The notes under the pieces are model-generated. The model saw only the letters and a program-made list of their open reading frames with translations, had not been told where the DNA came from and searched no databases. DNA of 64,000 nt from Hyphomicrobium sp. (GTDB lineage: Bacteria > Pseudomonadota > Alphaproteobacteria > Rhizobiales > Hyphomicrobiaceae), in assembly GCF_019753045.1 (NCBI RefSeq), contig NZ_JAIELN010000003.1, positions 62,001-126,000 on the forward strand, given 5' to 3'. Every line of letters begins with the position of its first letter. Within the stretch, counting starts at the first letter, position 1. Made by a program: the position numbers and the translations under genes. Below, piece after piece: positions 41,747-50,404 of this stretch.

Positions 41747-42223
41747 CTAGCTCGTTTTCTTCTTGCAGTATGATTGACGATAGCGGCCCGGCGTCATGCC
41801 TGTCGAAGCGCGAAAAACTCTCGACAGGTGGCTTTGATCCGTAAAACCTGTTCGGAAACTAATTTCAGCCAAAGATAAGCGACCTGCTGCGAGCAGTATT
41901 TTGCATTTTGCTATTCGACTATTGATTATGAATTGATGAGGGCTCGTGCCCATGGTGTTTTTGAATAAGCGACAAAGATCGTACGGGCTGCGATTTATCA
42001 GCTGGCCAAGCTTCGTCAGACTGAGGTCGCCGTCGAGATGCGAAATTATGTATTCAACCAAGAGGTTGCGAGCTGCGCCTGAGAGTTGGCCTTTTTTGGT
42101 CGCGGCTAGGCCGACGGAATAATGTTTTTGAGGATAAGCGACCAAGGGTATGTCGAGAGATTCAGGATAGCTGCTCCCTGATTGACACCCGCCGTCAATT
42201 TCCGTCTTCATGAGATGAATCAT
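41747..42223 (-). CDS. AraC-family regulator, short form
   Basis: A 158-residue protein consisting almost only of an AraC DNA-binding domain. Two helix-turn-helix units can be seen: LTKLGQLINRSPYDLCRLFKNTMGTSPHQFI and LAEISFRTGFTDQSHLSRVFRASTGMTPGRYR. The N-terminal ~55 residues are too short for the usual ligand-binding cupin, so the effector domain is absent or minimal. It is convergent with tatA and probably regulates genes of the low-GC block. Confidence 0.82.
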   Translation of the reverse strand: MIHLMKTEIDGGCQSGSSYPESLDIPLVAYPQKHYSVGLAATKKGQLSGAARNLLVEYIISHLDGDLSLTKLGQLINRSPYDLCRLFKNTMGTSPHQFIINSRIAKCKILLAAGRLSLAEISFRTGFTDQSHLSRVFRASTGMTPGRYRQSYCKKKTS

Positions 42224-42534
42224 GCCTCACATCTCCATCGACGATGCCATCGCGATGTTCCAACGGAGGCTTTAATTGACGTATCGGGATCTCTGGCTGT
42301 GCGTCGGCCGTCGCTTGAACCGGCGCCGCTCTCGGTTTCTGGCAACTTAGACATTGCCGCCCATTCGCTTCGATTTAATTCTCCACGCGCAAAAGGGGAA
42401 TATACAGCAAAAGCGAAGCAAGAACATGCAAAACTTCTTGCAAGCTCATTCGATACGCAGGTGAGGGGATTGCGTCGAAGTTCCGTTTGACGAGACAGTG
42501 GCTCTATGGAGCGGTGGGAGGTTCGCTCCTTTTT
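42224..42534. other. Intergenic region between two AraC genes
   Basis: The sequence lies between two minus-strand AraC-type genes. A plus-strand frame (42182-42490) and a 17-residue frame at 42222-42275 (MPHISIDDAIAMFQRRL) are present, but neither shows family features or a good ribosome site, so I do not call them as genes. Confidence 0.4.
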
Positions 42535-43503
42535 TCAGAGCGGTCCCGACAGTTTTGGGGGATGACCAAAACGCTTTTTGAAGGCCCGATTGAATGACGT
42601 GATTTCCCGGAATCCCCACTTGTTGGCGATTGTCGAAATGTAACTATGCTTCTCGGACCTGCAACGAAGATCGTTATAAACGCCATCTAACCGCTTGGCC
42701 AAAACATAAGCGCCGAAGGTGGTTCCCGTTGAAGCGAATAGCTTGTGAAGATAGCGCACCGATATATTGAAGTGCGCAGCAATCACACTCGGAGAAATAT
42801 CTGAATGGATATTGTTTCCAATTTCGATCATTATTCTGCGAAGCAGCCGGTTAGCTTCGGATCGCAAGTGCTCCGGCTCGCTTGGAGCGGATTTCCCATT
42901 CGAATTAAACTCGAGGGGGAGTAACTTTACGCTCGCGTCGTAAATGCACTGGAGTTCTTCGAGTGTGGCATATGATATAGAGTCAGCGAGGAGCGAGAGG
43001 CAGTTAGCGAGGGGGGTTCGATTGCCAATGGTCGCCACGCCGTCGGACAAAGTCTCTCTTTGCCATGGCTTCAATATTTCCCTTGGCACCCCGATGGCAC
43101 TCATGACTGCGAACTTAGATCCTTGCATAACGGCAGTGAGGGGTTTGCGACTATCAACAACCACTGTCTGACCTTGGGCGACGCGAACTACCCGTTCGCC
43201 GCAAGTTAGGATGCTGCCCCCGACAAGTTGCTGAACAACAAAATAGCCATCGATCGGGGTATTTGCGCAATGCTTTGGATTTCTTTCATTTGTATAGGGG
43301 GTGCAGTATAGCCTGCCGTATAATCCGTTCTCTAATAGCACCGCCTCGTGACGCGCGTTGAACGGTTGCTTCGATTCGTAAATGGGGAGCGCCGGGAACA
43401 AGCTTTTGCATACTGACTCTCGATAATATTCGAACGAGTCGTTTTGTGAGACTGCCCGTGTGTCCCAGATTTCCACGGGGGCGGTTGAAAGCGTTTCCGT
43501 CAT
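42535..43503 (-). CDS. AraC-family regulator with AraC-binding-like domain
   Basis: A 322-residue regulator. The N-terminal ~180 residues resemble the AraC-binding-like domain of NahR/FeaR-type proteins (NGLYGRLYCTPYTNERNPKHCANTPIDGYFVVQQLVGGS, then VRVAQGQTVVVDSRKPLTAV). The C-terminal AraC helix-turn-helix (about 215-318) includes HFNISVRYLHKLFASTGTTFGAYVLAKRLDG and ISTIANKWGFREITSFNRAFKKRFGHPP. AGGA precedes the ATG. It is the second AraC gene of the low-GC region and may sense the substrate of the amidohydrolase or peptide system. Confidence 0.85.
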   Translation of the reverse strand: MTETLSTAPVEIWDTRAVSQNDSFEYYRESVCKSLFPALPIYESKQPFNARHEAVLLENGLYGRLYCTPYTNERNPKHCANTPIDGYFVVQQLVGGSILTCGERVVRVAQGQTVVVDSRKPLTAVMQGSKFAVMSAIGVPREILKPWQRETLSDGVATIGNRTPLANCLSLLADSISYATLEELQCIYDASVKLLPLEFNSNGKSAPSEPEHLRSEANRLLRRIMIEIGNNIHSDISPSVIAAHFNISVRYLHKLFASTGTTFGAYVLAKRLDGVYNDLRCRSEKHSYISTIANKWGFREITSFNRAFKKRFGHPPKLSGPL

Positions 43504-44218
43504 GGCGGTCCTACCAGTCTTTTTCTGTTGTCATTACTGGTTGCGCGGGTCGCTTACGTCGATGTCTTCTGCGTGTGCTAGCGTCTTCCTCCAGATTTCC
43601 CACTGTATGGGTATGAATGATCCAGAAAATTCTCTTGTAAAATCTTGCGTTCGATTTTTGTGAAAAATGTGTTCGAAGAGAACTCGGCGGCCGCGCGCAA
43701 AGCGCGCGTTCTCATGCATCGGTCTTGAGATTTCCGGCGGGATTATGCGCAAAGTCTGCGCTGCGATGTTTACCCTATAGACCGGAATTTATCGTTGCAA
43801 CGTCGCCAGTTCGCCTCGGTGTCGCTCGAGGTTACTCATCCCGAATTCGGAATACAGCGTGCCACCGGCTGCGGAAAGCTAATGGCTGCAAAGCCCCACG
43901 ATCTGACGTGTGGACATCGCGGACACGTGTGTCTCGTCGTCTTAAAATATTCTTCGCTGCAACGCGGGTGTTTGTTCTCATCGACAGCTACGGGTGCAAC
44001 GAAGCGGGACAGTCATTAGCCCTTATCCGGATCGGTTCGCATGATTTGCGTCACTCAGCGCTACGAGCCGCACGCCAGATCAAAGTCATTAGCGCGGTCA
44101 ATGTTTTCGCTGGCGAGGTCGTGATGTTGGAAAGCTGCATTTATAGAAAAAGCTTACCGGCAGATGCGCTCCGGACGTTCTTCACGTGAGATTGTGCTAT
44201 CGCTTTGGGACCACGCAG
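43504..44218. other. Low-coding region within the island
   Basis: About 715 bases without a gene I can support. Frames such as 43725-44189 (plus) and 43534-43752 (minus) are open but their translations are Arg- or Ser-rich and match nothing known. The region precedes a cysteine-rich short frame and the STN-domain gene and probably contains their promoter. Confidence 0.45.
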
Positions 44219-44320
44219 GTGAAATCGCGAAGGGATACGACGGTTGCGAAGAAATGGGCGGAGGAATGCTGTCAGAAGTGGTGCTATGACAAATGCATGC
44301 TCGACGCCGGATGCTATTGA
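44219..44320 (+). CDS. Candidate cysteine-rich peptide (33 aa)
   Basis: A GTG-to-TGA frame of 33 residues. A basic first half (KSRRDTTVAKK) is followed by WAEECCQKWCYDKCMLDAGCY, with five cysteines in the last 18 residues spaced CC-x3-C-x3-C-x5-C. GGGA eight bases upstream is a plausible ribosome site. Such a leader-plus-Cys-core layout is typical of RiPP precursors or disulfide peptides, and the final C-x4-GC also ends the secreted proteins at 11364 and 11967. It lies 34 bases before the STN gene and 2.8 kb from the RRE-SagB fusion. It has no known homologue that I recognise and could be chance, although such a cysteine density is unlikely. Confidence 0.4.
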   Translation: MKSRRDTTVAKKWAEECCQKWCYDKCMLDAGCY

Positions 44321-44354
44321 GACATAATCTTCATCACGAGCGATCTCAAAAAAT

Positions 44355-44750
44355 ATGAAAAAGCATCTTGCGATTGCCTTGCTTCTCTACGTCGTAGCTG
44401 GATTTGCTTCAGCACGGGCAGATGGGGTGACCTTCGAAGAAGATAACTCGACAGGACTTATCACCCTTCGCGCCGACAAAGTTAGTTTGATGGAGATATT
44501 GCGCGCAATCCAGGACAAGTACGGAGTGGAACTTCAAGGCGTCGCTGACATGCCGGAAGGGGATTTAATAGCTGGACACTTTTCGGGGAGGCTTCCTCAA
44601 ATCCTTCATCGCTTATTGCGCAACCATAATTACGCAATGATACGGTCGCCGGCTAACTCTACGGGCGTTGGGCGTATACTCCTGTCGGGTGCATCTCGAG
44701 CGGCTCCTGCTACACCGGCCACGCCTGCGCAGCCGGATTTCGTTCCGTGA
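44355..44750 (+). CDS. Secreted STN-domain protein (secretin/TonB N-terminal)
   Basis: A 131-residue exported protein. The signal peptide (MKKHLAIALLLYVVAGFASARA) is followed by an STN/secretin N-terminal fold: VTFEEDNSTGLITLRADKVSLMEILRAIQDKYGVELQG, then GHFSGRLPQILHRLLRNHNYAMIR. STN domains normally sit at the N-terminus of secretins and TonB-dependent receptors, where they bind partner proteins; here the domain stands alone and ends with an Ala/Pro/Thr tail. Independent STN proteins are found with FecR-like systems, but none is nearby. It is the last gene of the low-GC block. Confidence 0.65.
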   Translation: MKKHLAIALLLYVVAGFASARADGVTFEEDNSTGLITLRADKVSLMEILRAIQDKYGVELQGVADMPEGDLIAGHFSGRLPQILHRLLRNHNYAMIRSPANSTGVGRILLSGASRAAPATPATPAQPDFVP

Positions 44751-44769
44751 GAATTGGCGGATTCATCTG

Positions 44770-44779
44770 CGCCCGCGAA
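44770..44779 (+). repeat. Ten-base direct repeat at right island edge
   Basis: CGCCCGCGAA repeats the sequence at 35691-35700 in the same orientation. It falls in the 99-base gap between the last low-GC gene and the aldo/keto reductase, where base composition returns to that of the chromosome. Confidence 0.3.
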
Positions 44780-44849
44780 TTTGCGGTGCAGGGCCAGCGA
44801 TAGTTGTCACCGCCTCGCCGCGTTTGACCGAAACCTCGGAGCCCTTGCC

Positions 44850-45713
44850 ATGACCGACATCACTGCCGCCGGCTCTTTCACCTTGGGAGACCGCACCGTG
44901 AACCGCATGGGCTACGGCGCCATGCGACTCGCAGGGCCGGGCGTGTTCGGTCCGCCGAAGGATCGCGATGCGGCGATTGCCGTTTTGCGAGCGGCTGTCG
45001 CGTCGGGTGTCAATCACATCGACACCAGCGATTATTATGGGCCGCATGTGACGAACCAGATCATCTGCGAGGCGCTTCATCCTTATCCGGACGACCTCGT
45101 GATCGTGACCAAAGTCGGTGCCGTGCGAGGAGATGACGGCTCGTGGATTCCGGCGCTCAGGCCGACCGACATCAGACAGGCGGTTTATGACAACCTTCGG
45201 AACCTCAAGCTCGACAGGATCGAGGTCGTGAACCTTCGGCTCGGCGGCTTTGATCGGCCAATCGAGGGTCCGCTCGATGCGCAGATGGAAGCGTTGGCCG
45301 AACTCCAGCGGCAAGGGCTCGTCCGCCAGATCGGGCTCAGCAATGTGACCTCCGGACAGCTCAAGCAGGCGCGTACTTTCGCGGATATCGTCTGCGTGCA
45401 GAATCTCTACAACCTTGTCCATCGTGAAGATGACGCTCTGTTGGACGAATTGGAGAACCTGGGTATCGCCTATGTGCCGTTCTTCCCGCTCGGCGGCTTC
45501 ACGCCGATCCAGTCGTCGAGGCTGTCGGAAATCGCGACCGAGCTAGGAGCGACGCCGATGCAGGTTGCGCTCGCGTGGCTGCTGCGTCGCGGGCCACATA
45601 TTCTGTTGATCCCGGGCACCGGATCGGTGGCGCATCTGCGCGAGAATTTGGCGGCCGCCGAACTCAAATTGTCGGACGGGATGGTGGCGCGGCTCGACAT
45701 GCTCAACACGTGA
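44850..45713 (+). CDS. Aldo/keto reductase
   Basis: A 287-residue oxidoreductase with the AKR TIM barrel. RMGYGAMRLAG opens the barrel, GVNHIDTSDYYGPHVTNQI holds the catalytic Asp and Tyr, VIVTKVG the Lys, and LIPGTGSVAHLREN the NADPH phosphate-binding loop. The usual catalytic His is replaced in VVNLRLGG (Asn/Leu), as in other oxidoreductases of the YajO/YdhF branch. It should reduce aldehydes or ketones with NADPH. ATG 44850 with GGAG upstream is chosen over the longer frame. GC content is again like the bulk chromosome. Confidence 0.87.
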   Translation: MTDITAAGSFTLGDRTVNRMGYGAMRLAGPGVFGPPKDRDAAIAVLRAAVASGVNHIDTSDYYGPHVTNQIICEALHPYPDDLVIVTKVGAVRGDDGSWIPALRPTDIRQAVYDNLRNLKLDRIEVVNLRLGGFDRPIEGPLDAQMEALAELQRQGLVRQIGLSNVTSGQLKQARTFADIVCVQNLYNLVHREDDALLDELENLGIAYVPFFPLGGFTPIQSSRLSEIATELGATPMQVALAWLLRRGPHILLIPGTGSVAHLRENLAAAELKLSDGMVARLDMLNT

Positions 45714-45854
45714 GATGTCGTGCGGGCGAGGAGGGATTAAACCGCGTTTGAGCCTAAGCGGGGGGCCGGGTTCTCGTGCCGATCGGCCCGGCGGAATTTA
45801 TTAGCGCTTGCGTTTGAGAAGCGTGATAATCATTCAGGACTTTCATCGGGGGAC

Positions 45855-46163
45855 ATGATGAAGCCGGTCACCGCAACTCTCTGCATCGCCGCTGCTGTCG
45901 CCGCTGCCTGCTCGCTCAGCGCCGCCGCATCTGCCGAGGATCTCGGCTCGGTAGGCGGGGCAAACCCGGGCCTAGCGGCGAATATCGATCACGATATCAA
46001 ACGAGCTGCGGCCGCAGGCGATCAGGCTTCCGGTGATCTCGATTCGCGGATCAAAGACTTGGAAGCGACACGCGCGGCCGGAGATCAGGGCAAAACTCCG
46101 GCGATCAGCCTGAGTGTGAGCGGTTGGGTCAGCCAACAAGTCCAATACAACATCAAGCAATAG
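45855..46163 (+). CDS. Exported hypothetical protein
   Basis: A 102-residue protein with a signal peptide (VTATLCIAAAVAAACSLSAAASA) and a mature part rich in Ala, Asp and Gly (NIDHDIKRAAAAGDQASGDLDSRIKDLEATRAAGDQG), probably helical, ending with VSGWVSQQVQYNIKQ. The cysteine in AACSLSA is not clearly a lipobox. GGGGGA precedes the tandem ATGs at 45855 and 45858. I recognise no family. A perfect hairpin follows. Confidence 0.6.
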   Translation: MMKPVTATLCIAAAVAAACSLSAAASAEDLGSVGGANPGLAANIDHDIKRAAAAGDQASGDLDSRIKDLEATRAAGDQGKTPAISLSVSGWVSQQVQYNIKQ

Positions 46164-46187
46164 TGGGTCGACGCCGCGGGCGAGAGA

Positions 46188-46220
46188 TCAGCGAGCGCCT
46201 ATCTGTGCTGCGCTCGCTGA
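46188..46220. terminator. Bidirectional terminator-like hairpin
   Basis: TCAGCGAGCGC at 46188-46198 pairs perfectly with GCGCTCGCTGA at 46210-46220. It lies in the 76-base gap between two convergent genes and can stop transcription in both directions. There is no T-run on either side. Confidence 0.5.
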
Positions 46221-46239
46221 ACCCGGATGCGTCCGCGGG

Positions 46240-46629
46240 CTAAGCCGCTCTCTTTTCGAGAAGATCGCGAATTTCCTTGAGATAGATCTCGGTCGGCGTG
46301 GGGGCCGGAGGTGCAGCAGCCTTCGGCTTCTGGACCATGTTGATGAGCTTGATGAGAATGAAGATTGCGAATGCCGTGATGAGGAATTTGATAACGGCGT
46401 TCAGGAATATGCCGTACCTGATTAGAACGGGCTCGGTCGGCGTTGGGATTTCGACGGAAAGTTTCGAAAAGTCGACGCCCGCCAATACATAGCCGATCGG
46501 CGGCATGATGATGTTGTCGACGAGTGTGGCAACGATCGGTGCGAACGCGGCGCCGATGATGACGCCGACGGCGAGGTCAATAACGTTGCCCCGCATCGCA
46601 AATTCTTTGAACTCGTTGACTATGCCCAT
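46240..46629 (-). CDS. mscL: Large-conductance mechanosensitive channel
   Basis: A 129-residue MscL, the usual length. [40 protein letters not shown] is the conserved first helix and gate, followed by a periplasmic loop, the second helix ([20 protein letters not shown]) and the C-terminal bundle ([20 protein letters not shown]). It forms a homopentameric inner-membrane pore that opens under hypo-osmotic shock. AAGGA precedes the ATG. It is a single-gene unit. Confidence 0.97.
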   Translation of the reverse strand: MGIVNEFKEFAMRGNVIDLAVGVIIGAAFAPIVATLVDNIIMPPIGYVLAGVDFSKLSVEIPTPTEPVLIRYGIFLNAVIKFLITAFAIFILIKLINMVQKPKAAAPPAPTPTEIYLKEIRDLLEKRAA

Positions 46630-46916
46630 TGCGATGTCCTTCTCAGATGATATTTCGGACCGATCTTCCCCGACGCTAATTCAGGGTTTGAGTTGTCTTC
46701 ATGAAGAGGCGAAAAATTGAAGTGGTCGTCGCCGGAAGTGGTGCAGTGTTGCAACGACTCGCACAGAACTTAAAGGATGGCATCCGGTAGGACAACGTGG
46801 CGCCACGCCGTTTTGGCTATTGGATCGTAGGACAAAGGCCGCCGCGGTCGGGCATAGTGCGATAAGCTCAGGACTGGTTTCGGGGGGCCGACGGGCGTCG
46901 AGGGGGATCAAGCCGG

Positions 46917-47177
46917 ATGATCGAACGCAAGGAACGCAAGCCCTATTGGCGGCATACCAAATGGCAGGTTCTGGCGAGCATCATCCCGTTCATCGCCCTT
47001 GTTATCATTTTGCCACTTTATGCCGAGCAGTTGAACGCGAGCAGGTTTCTCGGTTTTCCGTTGGGGTACTTCCTTGCGGCTCACGGGTTCTTCGTGGTCG
47101 CCCTCGTTACGGTCGCCAGTTACGTCAATCGCCAAAATGCCATCGATCACTGGCATGGCGCCCATGAAGACATGTGA
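46917..47177 (+). CDS. DUF4212 small subunit of a sodium:solute symporter
   Basis: An 86-residue protein with two membrane helices (VLASIIPFIALVIILPLYA and FPLGYFLAAHGFFVVALVTVASYV), the N-terminal KPYWRHTKW motif and a YVNRQNAIDHWHG end, all typical of DUF4212. These proteins always pair with a sodium/solute symporter of the VC_2705 subfamily; the large subunit follows immediately. Its stop overlaps a GTG of that gene. Confidence 0.88.
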   Translation: MIERKERKPYWRHTKWQVLASIIPFIALVIILPLYAEQLNASRFLGFPLGYFLAAHGFFVVALVTVASYVNRQNAIDHWHGAHEDM

Positions 47178-47185
47178 GGCGGAAT

Positions 47186-49024
47186 ATGGCGTTCGGCGCT
47201 CCCCGTGCGAGGATGGTCAATCCTCGGCTCGGCACGTATTTCAGCATTTTCGCGGCGCTCTATACGGCGCTGTTCCTGCTCGTTTTGATTTTCGAGCAGC
47301 TTCGTCTCGATGATCACCTTCTGAGATTGGTGATCTTCGCCGGACCCATTCTCATCTACGGTGCGATGGGTCTCTCGGTCGCGACGAACGAGACTCTCTG
47401 CTTTTTCGCGGCGGGGCGACGGGTGCCGGCAGCCTATACAGGGCTGCTGCTTGGTGCTTCGGCGCTGGGCGGGACTTTGATCGTCGCCGGTACCGGAATG
47501 TTCTTCTTCACCGGGTTCGATGCTCTCGTGCTGCTGATGGGCACGCTCACCGGTTTCGTCATCATGGCGATCGCGCTCGCGCCCTTCTACCGGAAGTTCG
47601 GCGCGTTCACCGTCCCGAGCTACCTCGGGCGGCGGTTCGAAAGCCGGGCGCTCAGGGTCGTGACGGCTGCCGTCGCAGCGGTCCCCATGCTTCTGGTTCT
47701 TTCCGCCGAACTTCAAATGGGCGGCAGCGTCGCCCAGAGGCTGATCGGCGGAAGCGAGAACGGGCTCATCTGCCTTCTCGCGCTGACCATTGCAATCTCG
47801 ACCATGGCCGGCGGCACACGCTCGTCCACCTGGTCCGGCGTTGCGCAATCGATTGCGCTTTTTCTGGCGCTCTTCGCCGTGGCGACCACGGTCAGCGTCA
47901 TCGTGACGAGCTTGCCGATCCCGCAGCTTGCGAACGGGCCGATGGTGCGTGGTCTGGTGCGAAACGAGGTGAACGAGGGCTTGCAGCTGGTGAACGTCTG
48001 GCCGTTGGCTTTTCAATTGCCGCCCGACGGCTTCTCATCGCTGACGAAACCTTACACGCAGCCATTCGGCGCGATTGGTCCCTTGGCTTTCATCATCGGG
48101 ACGTTCGCAATTGCGACCGGCATCAGCACAGCGCCTTGGCTGTTGCCGCGTGTGGCCGCGACTCCGGGAGTTTATGAAGCGCGGAAGTCTCTCGGCTGGG
48201 CGACGGTCTTTTCCGGACTGGCGCTTCTGACGATTTCGTCGGTCGCCGTCTTCATGCGCGATTTCACGCTCGACGCTGTGCGGGCCGAACGGCTCGGGCC
48301 CTTGCCGCAGTGGCTGTTTCAAGCAGCTGCCAACCATTTCGTCGCCTTCGATCAGGCGGCGACACATCTCGGTTTCGAGGGCTTGAAGTTCGATCGCGAC
48401 AGCGTGCTTTTCGCGCTTCCGGTTGCGGTCGGACTACCTTCAACTTTCGTCTACTTTCTGCTCGCCGGTGCGCTCGCGGCCGCCCTTGTGACAGCCAGCG
48501 CGACGACGGTTTCTCTCGCGGCGGTGCTTGGCGAAGATGTCGTGCAGGGCATGTCGTGGGAGCCGCCGTCGGCGCAAAACCGGGTATGGGTCGCGCGCGG
48601 CTTCATCGGCATCGTTGCCGTTTGTGGCGCTGCGCTCTCGATTGTCGCACCGACCGATCCGTTGCGGCTCGTGCTGTGGGCGCTCTCCATCACGGGGGCG
48701 AGCCTCTTTCCGGTGATGCTCTTGTCGATTTGGTGGAAGCGGCTGACGATCGGCGGAGCGATCGCCGGCGTTATTTCGGGCTTCGTCGCGGCGTCATTGG
48801 CCATCCTGATGAGCGAAATGGGCACGCTGTCGACGCCGAGCCCGATCGCGGGAATCCTCGGCCTTCCCGTTTCGCTCGGTCTTGCGCTGATGACGAGCTT
48901 GATGCGCCCCGAGGCCAGCCGTCACGCTCTGTCGATTGTCCGGGATATGCGCGTTCCGGGCGGTGAGATCATCTACGATCGCGAGATGCAGCGTTTGCAG
49001 CTCAGGAAACATGCTCGCACATAA
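47186..49024 (+). CDS. Sodium:solute symporter (acetate/carboxylate type), large subunit
   Basis: A 612-residue SSS-family transporter with about 13 helices. Family marks are CFFAAGRRVPAAYTGLLLGASALGG near the N-terminus, GTRSSTWSGVAQSIALFLALF, TGISTAPWLLPRV and LAGALAAALVTASATTVSLAAVLGEDVV. The DUF4212 partner places it in the VC_2705 subfamily, usually tied to acetate or other short carboxylates. The frame opens at GTG 47174, overlapping the small subunit, but ATG 47186 has GAGGCGG before it and is preferred. The C-terminus ends with a helical cytosolic tail. Confidence 0.88.
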   Translation: MAFGAPRARMVNPRLGTYFSIFAALYTALFLLVLIFEQLRLDDHLLRLVIFAGPILIYGAMGLSVATNETLCFFAAGRRVPAAYTGLLLGASALGGTLIVAGTGMFFFTGFDALVLLMGTLTGFVIMAIALAPFYRKFGAFTVPSYLGRRFESRALRVVTAAVAAVPMLLVLSAELQMGGSVAQRLIGGSENGLICLLALTIAISTMAGGTRSSTWSGVAQSIALFLALFAVATTVSVIVTSLPIPQLANGPMVRGLVRNEVNEGLQLVNVWPLAFQLPPDGFSSLTKPYTQPFGAIGPLAFIIGTFAIATGISTAPWLLPRVAATPGVYEARKSLGWATVFSGLALLTISSVAVFMRDFTLDAVRAERLGPLPQWLFQAAANHFVAFDQAATHLGFEGLKFDRDSVLFALPVAVGLPSTFVYFLLAGALAAALVTASATTVSLAAVLGEDVVQGMSWEPPSAQNRVWVARGFIGIVAVCGAALSIVAPTDPLRLVLWALSITGASLFPVMLLSIWWKRLTIGGAIAGVISGFVAASLAILMSEMGTLSTPSPIAGILGLPVSLGLALMTSLMRPEASRHALSIVRDMRVPGGEIIYDREMQRLQLRKHART

Positions 49025-49093
49025 TTCCCCATGCACATCGCCGGGCGCCATCGGGTAGGATGGCTCGAGCTTTTTCCAAGCTGAAGGGCCTTC

Positions 49094-50065
49094 ATGACTG
49101 TTCGTGATCGATTGGATCTCTATCCGCCTATCGCGCCCTACCGCGAGTATCGGCTTCCCGTCGGCGCGGGGCACACGCTTTACGTCGAAGAATGCGGCAA
49201 TCCCGACGGGCAGCCCGTCGTGATCCTGCATGGCGGCCCCGGCGGCGGCAGCAACCCGACGATGCGCCGCTTTCACGACCCCGAGCGATACCGGATCGTG
49301 CTCTTCGATCAGCGCGGCTGCGGGCGTTCCACGCCGAACGCTTCGCTCGAAAACAATACGACGCCGGATCTCGTCGCGGATATCGAACGAATTCGAACGG
49401 AGCTCGGTATCGGGCGCTGGCAGCTTTTCGGCGGGTCGTGGGGCTCGACGCTGGCGCTCGCTTACGCGGAGGCTCATCCGGAACGCGTGACCTCGATGAT
49501 CCTGCGCGGCATCTTCCTGCTCACGCAGGCGGAACTCCGCTGGTTCTACCAGGACGGATGCAGCTGGATCTATCCCGAGGCATTTGCGGAATTTCAGCGG
49601 CCCATACCGCCCGACGAGCGCAGCGATATGATCGCCGCCTATCATCGCCGTTTGACGTCAGACGATCTCAGCTTGCGATACGCGGCGGCCCGCGCCTGGA
49701 GCATCTGGGAAGGCACGACGCTCTCGCTCATTCCGGAACCGGAGCGTGTCGCGCGTTTCGGGGCGGATCATTATGCCCTCGCGTTCGCTCGGATCGAGAG
49801 CCATTACTTCGTCAATGCCGGGTTCTTCCCGCGTGACGGCGAATTGCTGCTCGAAGCTGGGCGCCTGAAGCACATTCCGGGTGTCATCGTGCACGGGCGC
49901 TACGATGTCGTGACGCCAGTGAAGAATGCCGTGCTTCTCAACAAGGCCTGGCCCGGTTCCGATTTGCGCGTCGTTGCCGATGCCGGGCACGCGATGACGG
50001 AGCCCGGCATCGTCCATGAACTCGTTCGCGCAACGCGGAAGTTCGGGTCGGCAAGTCCAGCGTAG
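49094..50065 (+). CDS. pip: Proline iminopeptidase
   Basis: A 323-residue S33-family peptidase. LHGGPGGGSNP and FDQRGCGRSTPNASLENNTT are diagnostic of prolyl aminopeptidase. The nucleophile is in GGSWGSTLAL, with Asp in HGRYDVVTP and His in DAGHAMTEPG. ESHYFVNAGFF lines the proline pocket. It releases N-terminal proline from peptides in the cytosol. Length and motifs match the family throughout. Confidence 0.93.
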   Translation: MTVRDRLDLYPPIAPYREYRLPVGAGHTLYVEECGNPDGQPVVILHGGPGGGSNPTMRRFHDPERYRIVLFDQRGCGRSTPNASLENNTTPDLVADIERIRTELGIGRWQLFGGSWGSTLALAYAEAHPERVTSMILRGIFLLTQAELRWFYQDGCSWIYPEAFAEFQRPIPPDERSDMIAAYHRRLTSDDLSLRYAAARAWSIWEGTTLSLIPEPERVARFGADHYALAFARIESHYFVNAGFFPRDGELLLEAGRLKHIPGVIVHGRYDVVTPVKNAVLLNKAWPGSDLRVVADAGHAMTEPGIVHELVRATRKFGSASPA

Positions 50066-50404
50066 ATTTTTACGGGCTACGCGGCGATGTAGCTGCATCA
50101 CATGAGGTCATTGTGCTCGCAGTTGCCGAATCATTGCCCGGCCGTGTCGAAATTCGTTCGATTGGAGTCGTTCGGATCCTCGCAGGCGGGCAAAATAAGA
50201 CATTGTAATTGAATATTTTTATCATTTTAGCACGGCCCTTAACCCCGCGTTTACTGGCCTGCTTCGATTGTTACTCCGAGCCTGATTTGTGCCGCGTCCT
50301 CACGTTCGCAATTTGCCCCGCGCGGTAAGGACGCCTGCGATGTCCCTATCTCGCTGACATTGCGTTCTCCCGGACCGTCAGCATCGCGTTGCCTCGAGGG
50401 GAAA
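50066..50404. other. Intergenic region upstream of the PodJ-like gene
   Basis: No gene is visible. An A/T-rich stretch at about 50195-50245 (ending in TTAACC at 50239-50244, a CtrA-type half-site) stands out in this GC-rich context and is the likely promoter region of the PodJ-like gene. A paired CtrA site at the standard spacing is not clear. Confidence 0.4.

Noticed and set aside
42222..42275. Seventeen-residue frame MPHISIDDAIAMFQRRL between the AraC genes
   Set aside because: It has no real ribosome site and no cysteine or leader features; most likely chance.
43725..44189. A 154-residue plus-strand frame in the island
   Set aside because: Its translation has no domain or composition typical of this genome's proteins and lacks a ribosome site.
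35624..44779. Integrative element with a standard tRNA 3'-end attachment site
   Set aside because: The island is on the 5' side of the tRNA, no integrase is present and the only repeat found is ten bases; I kept it as an acquired block, not as a defined mobile element.
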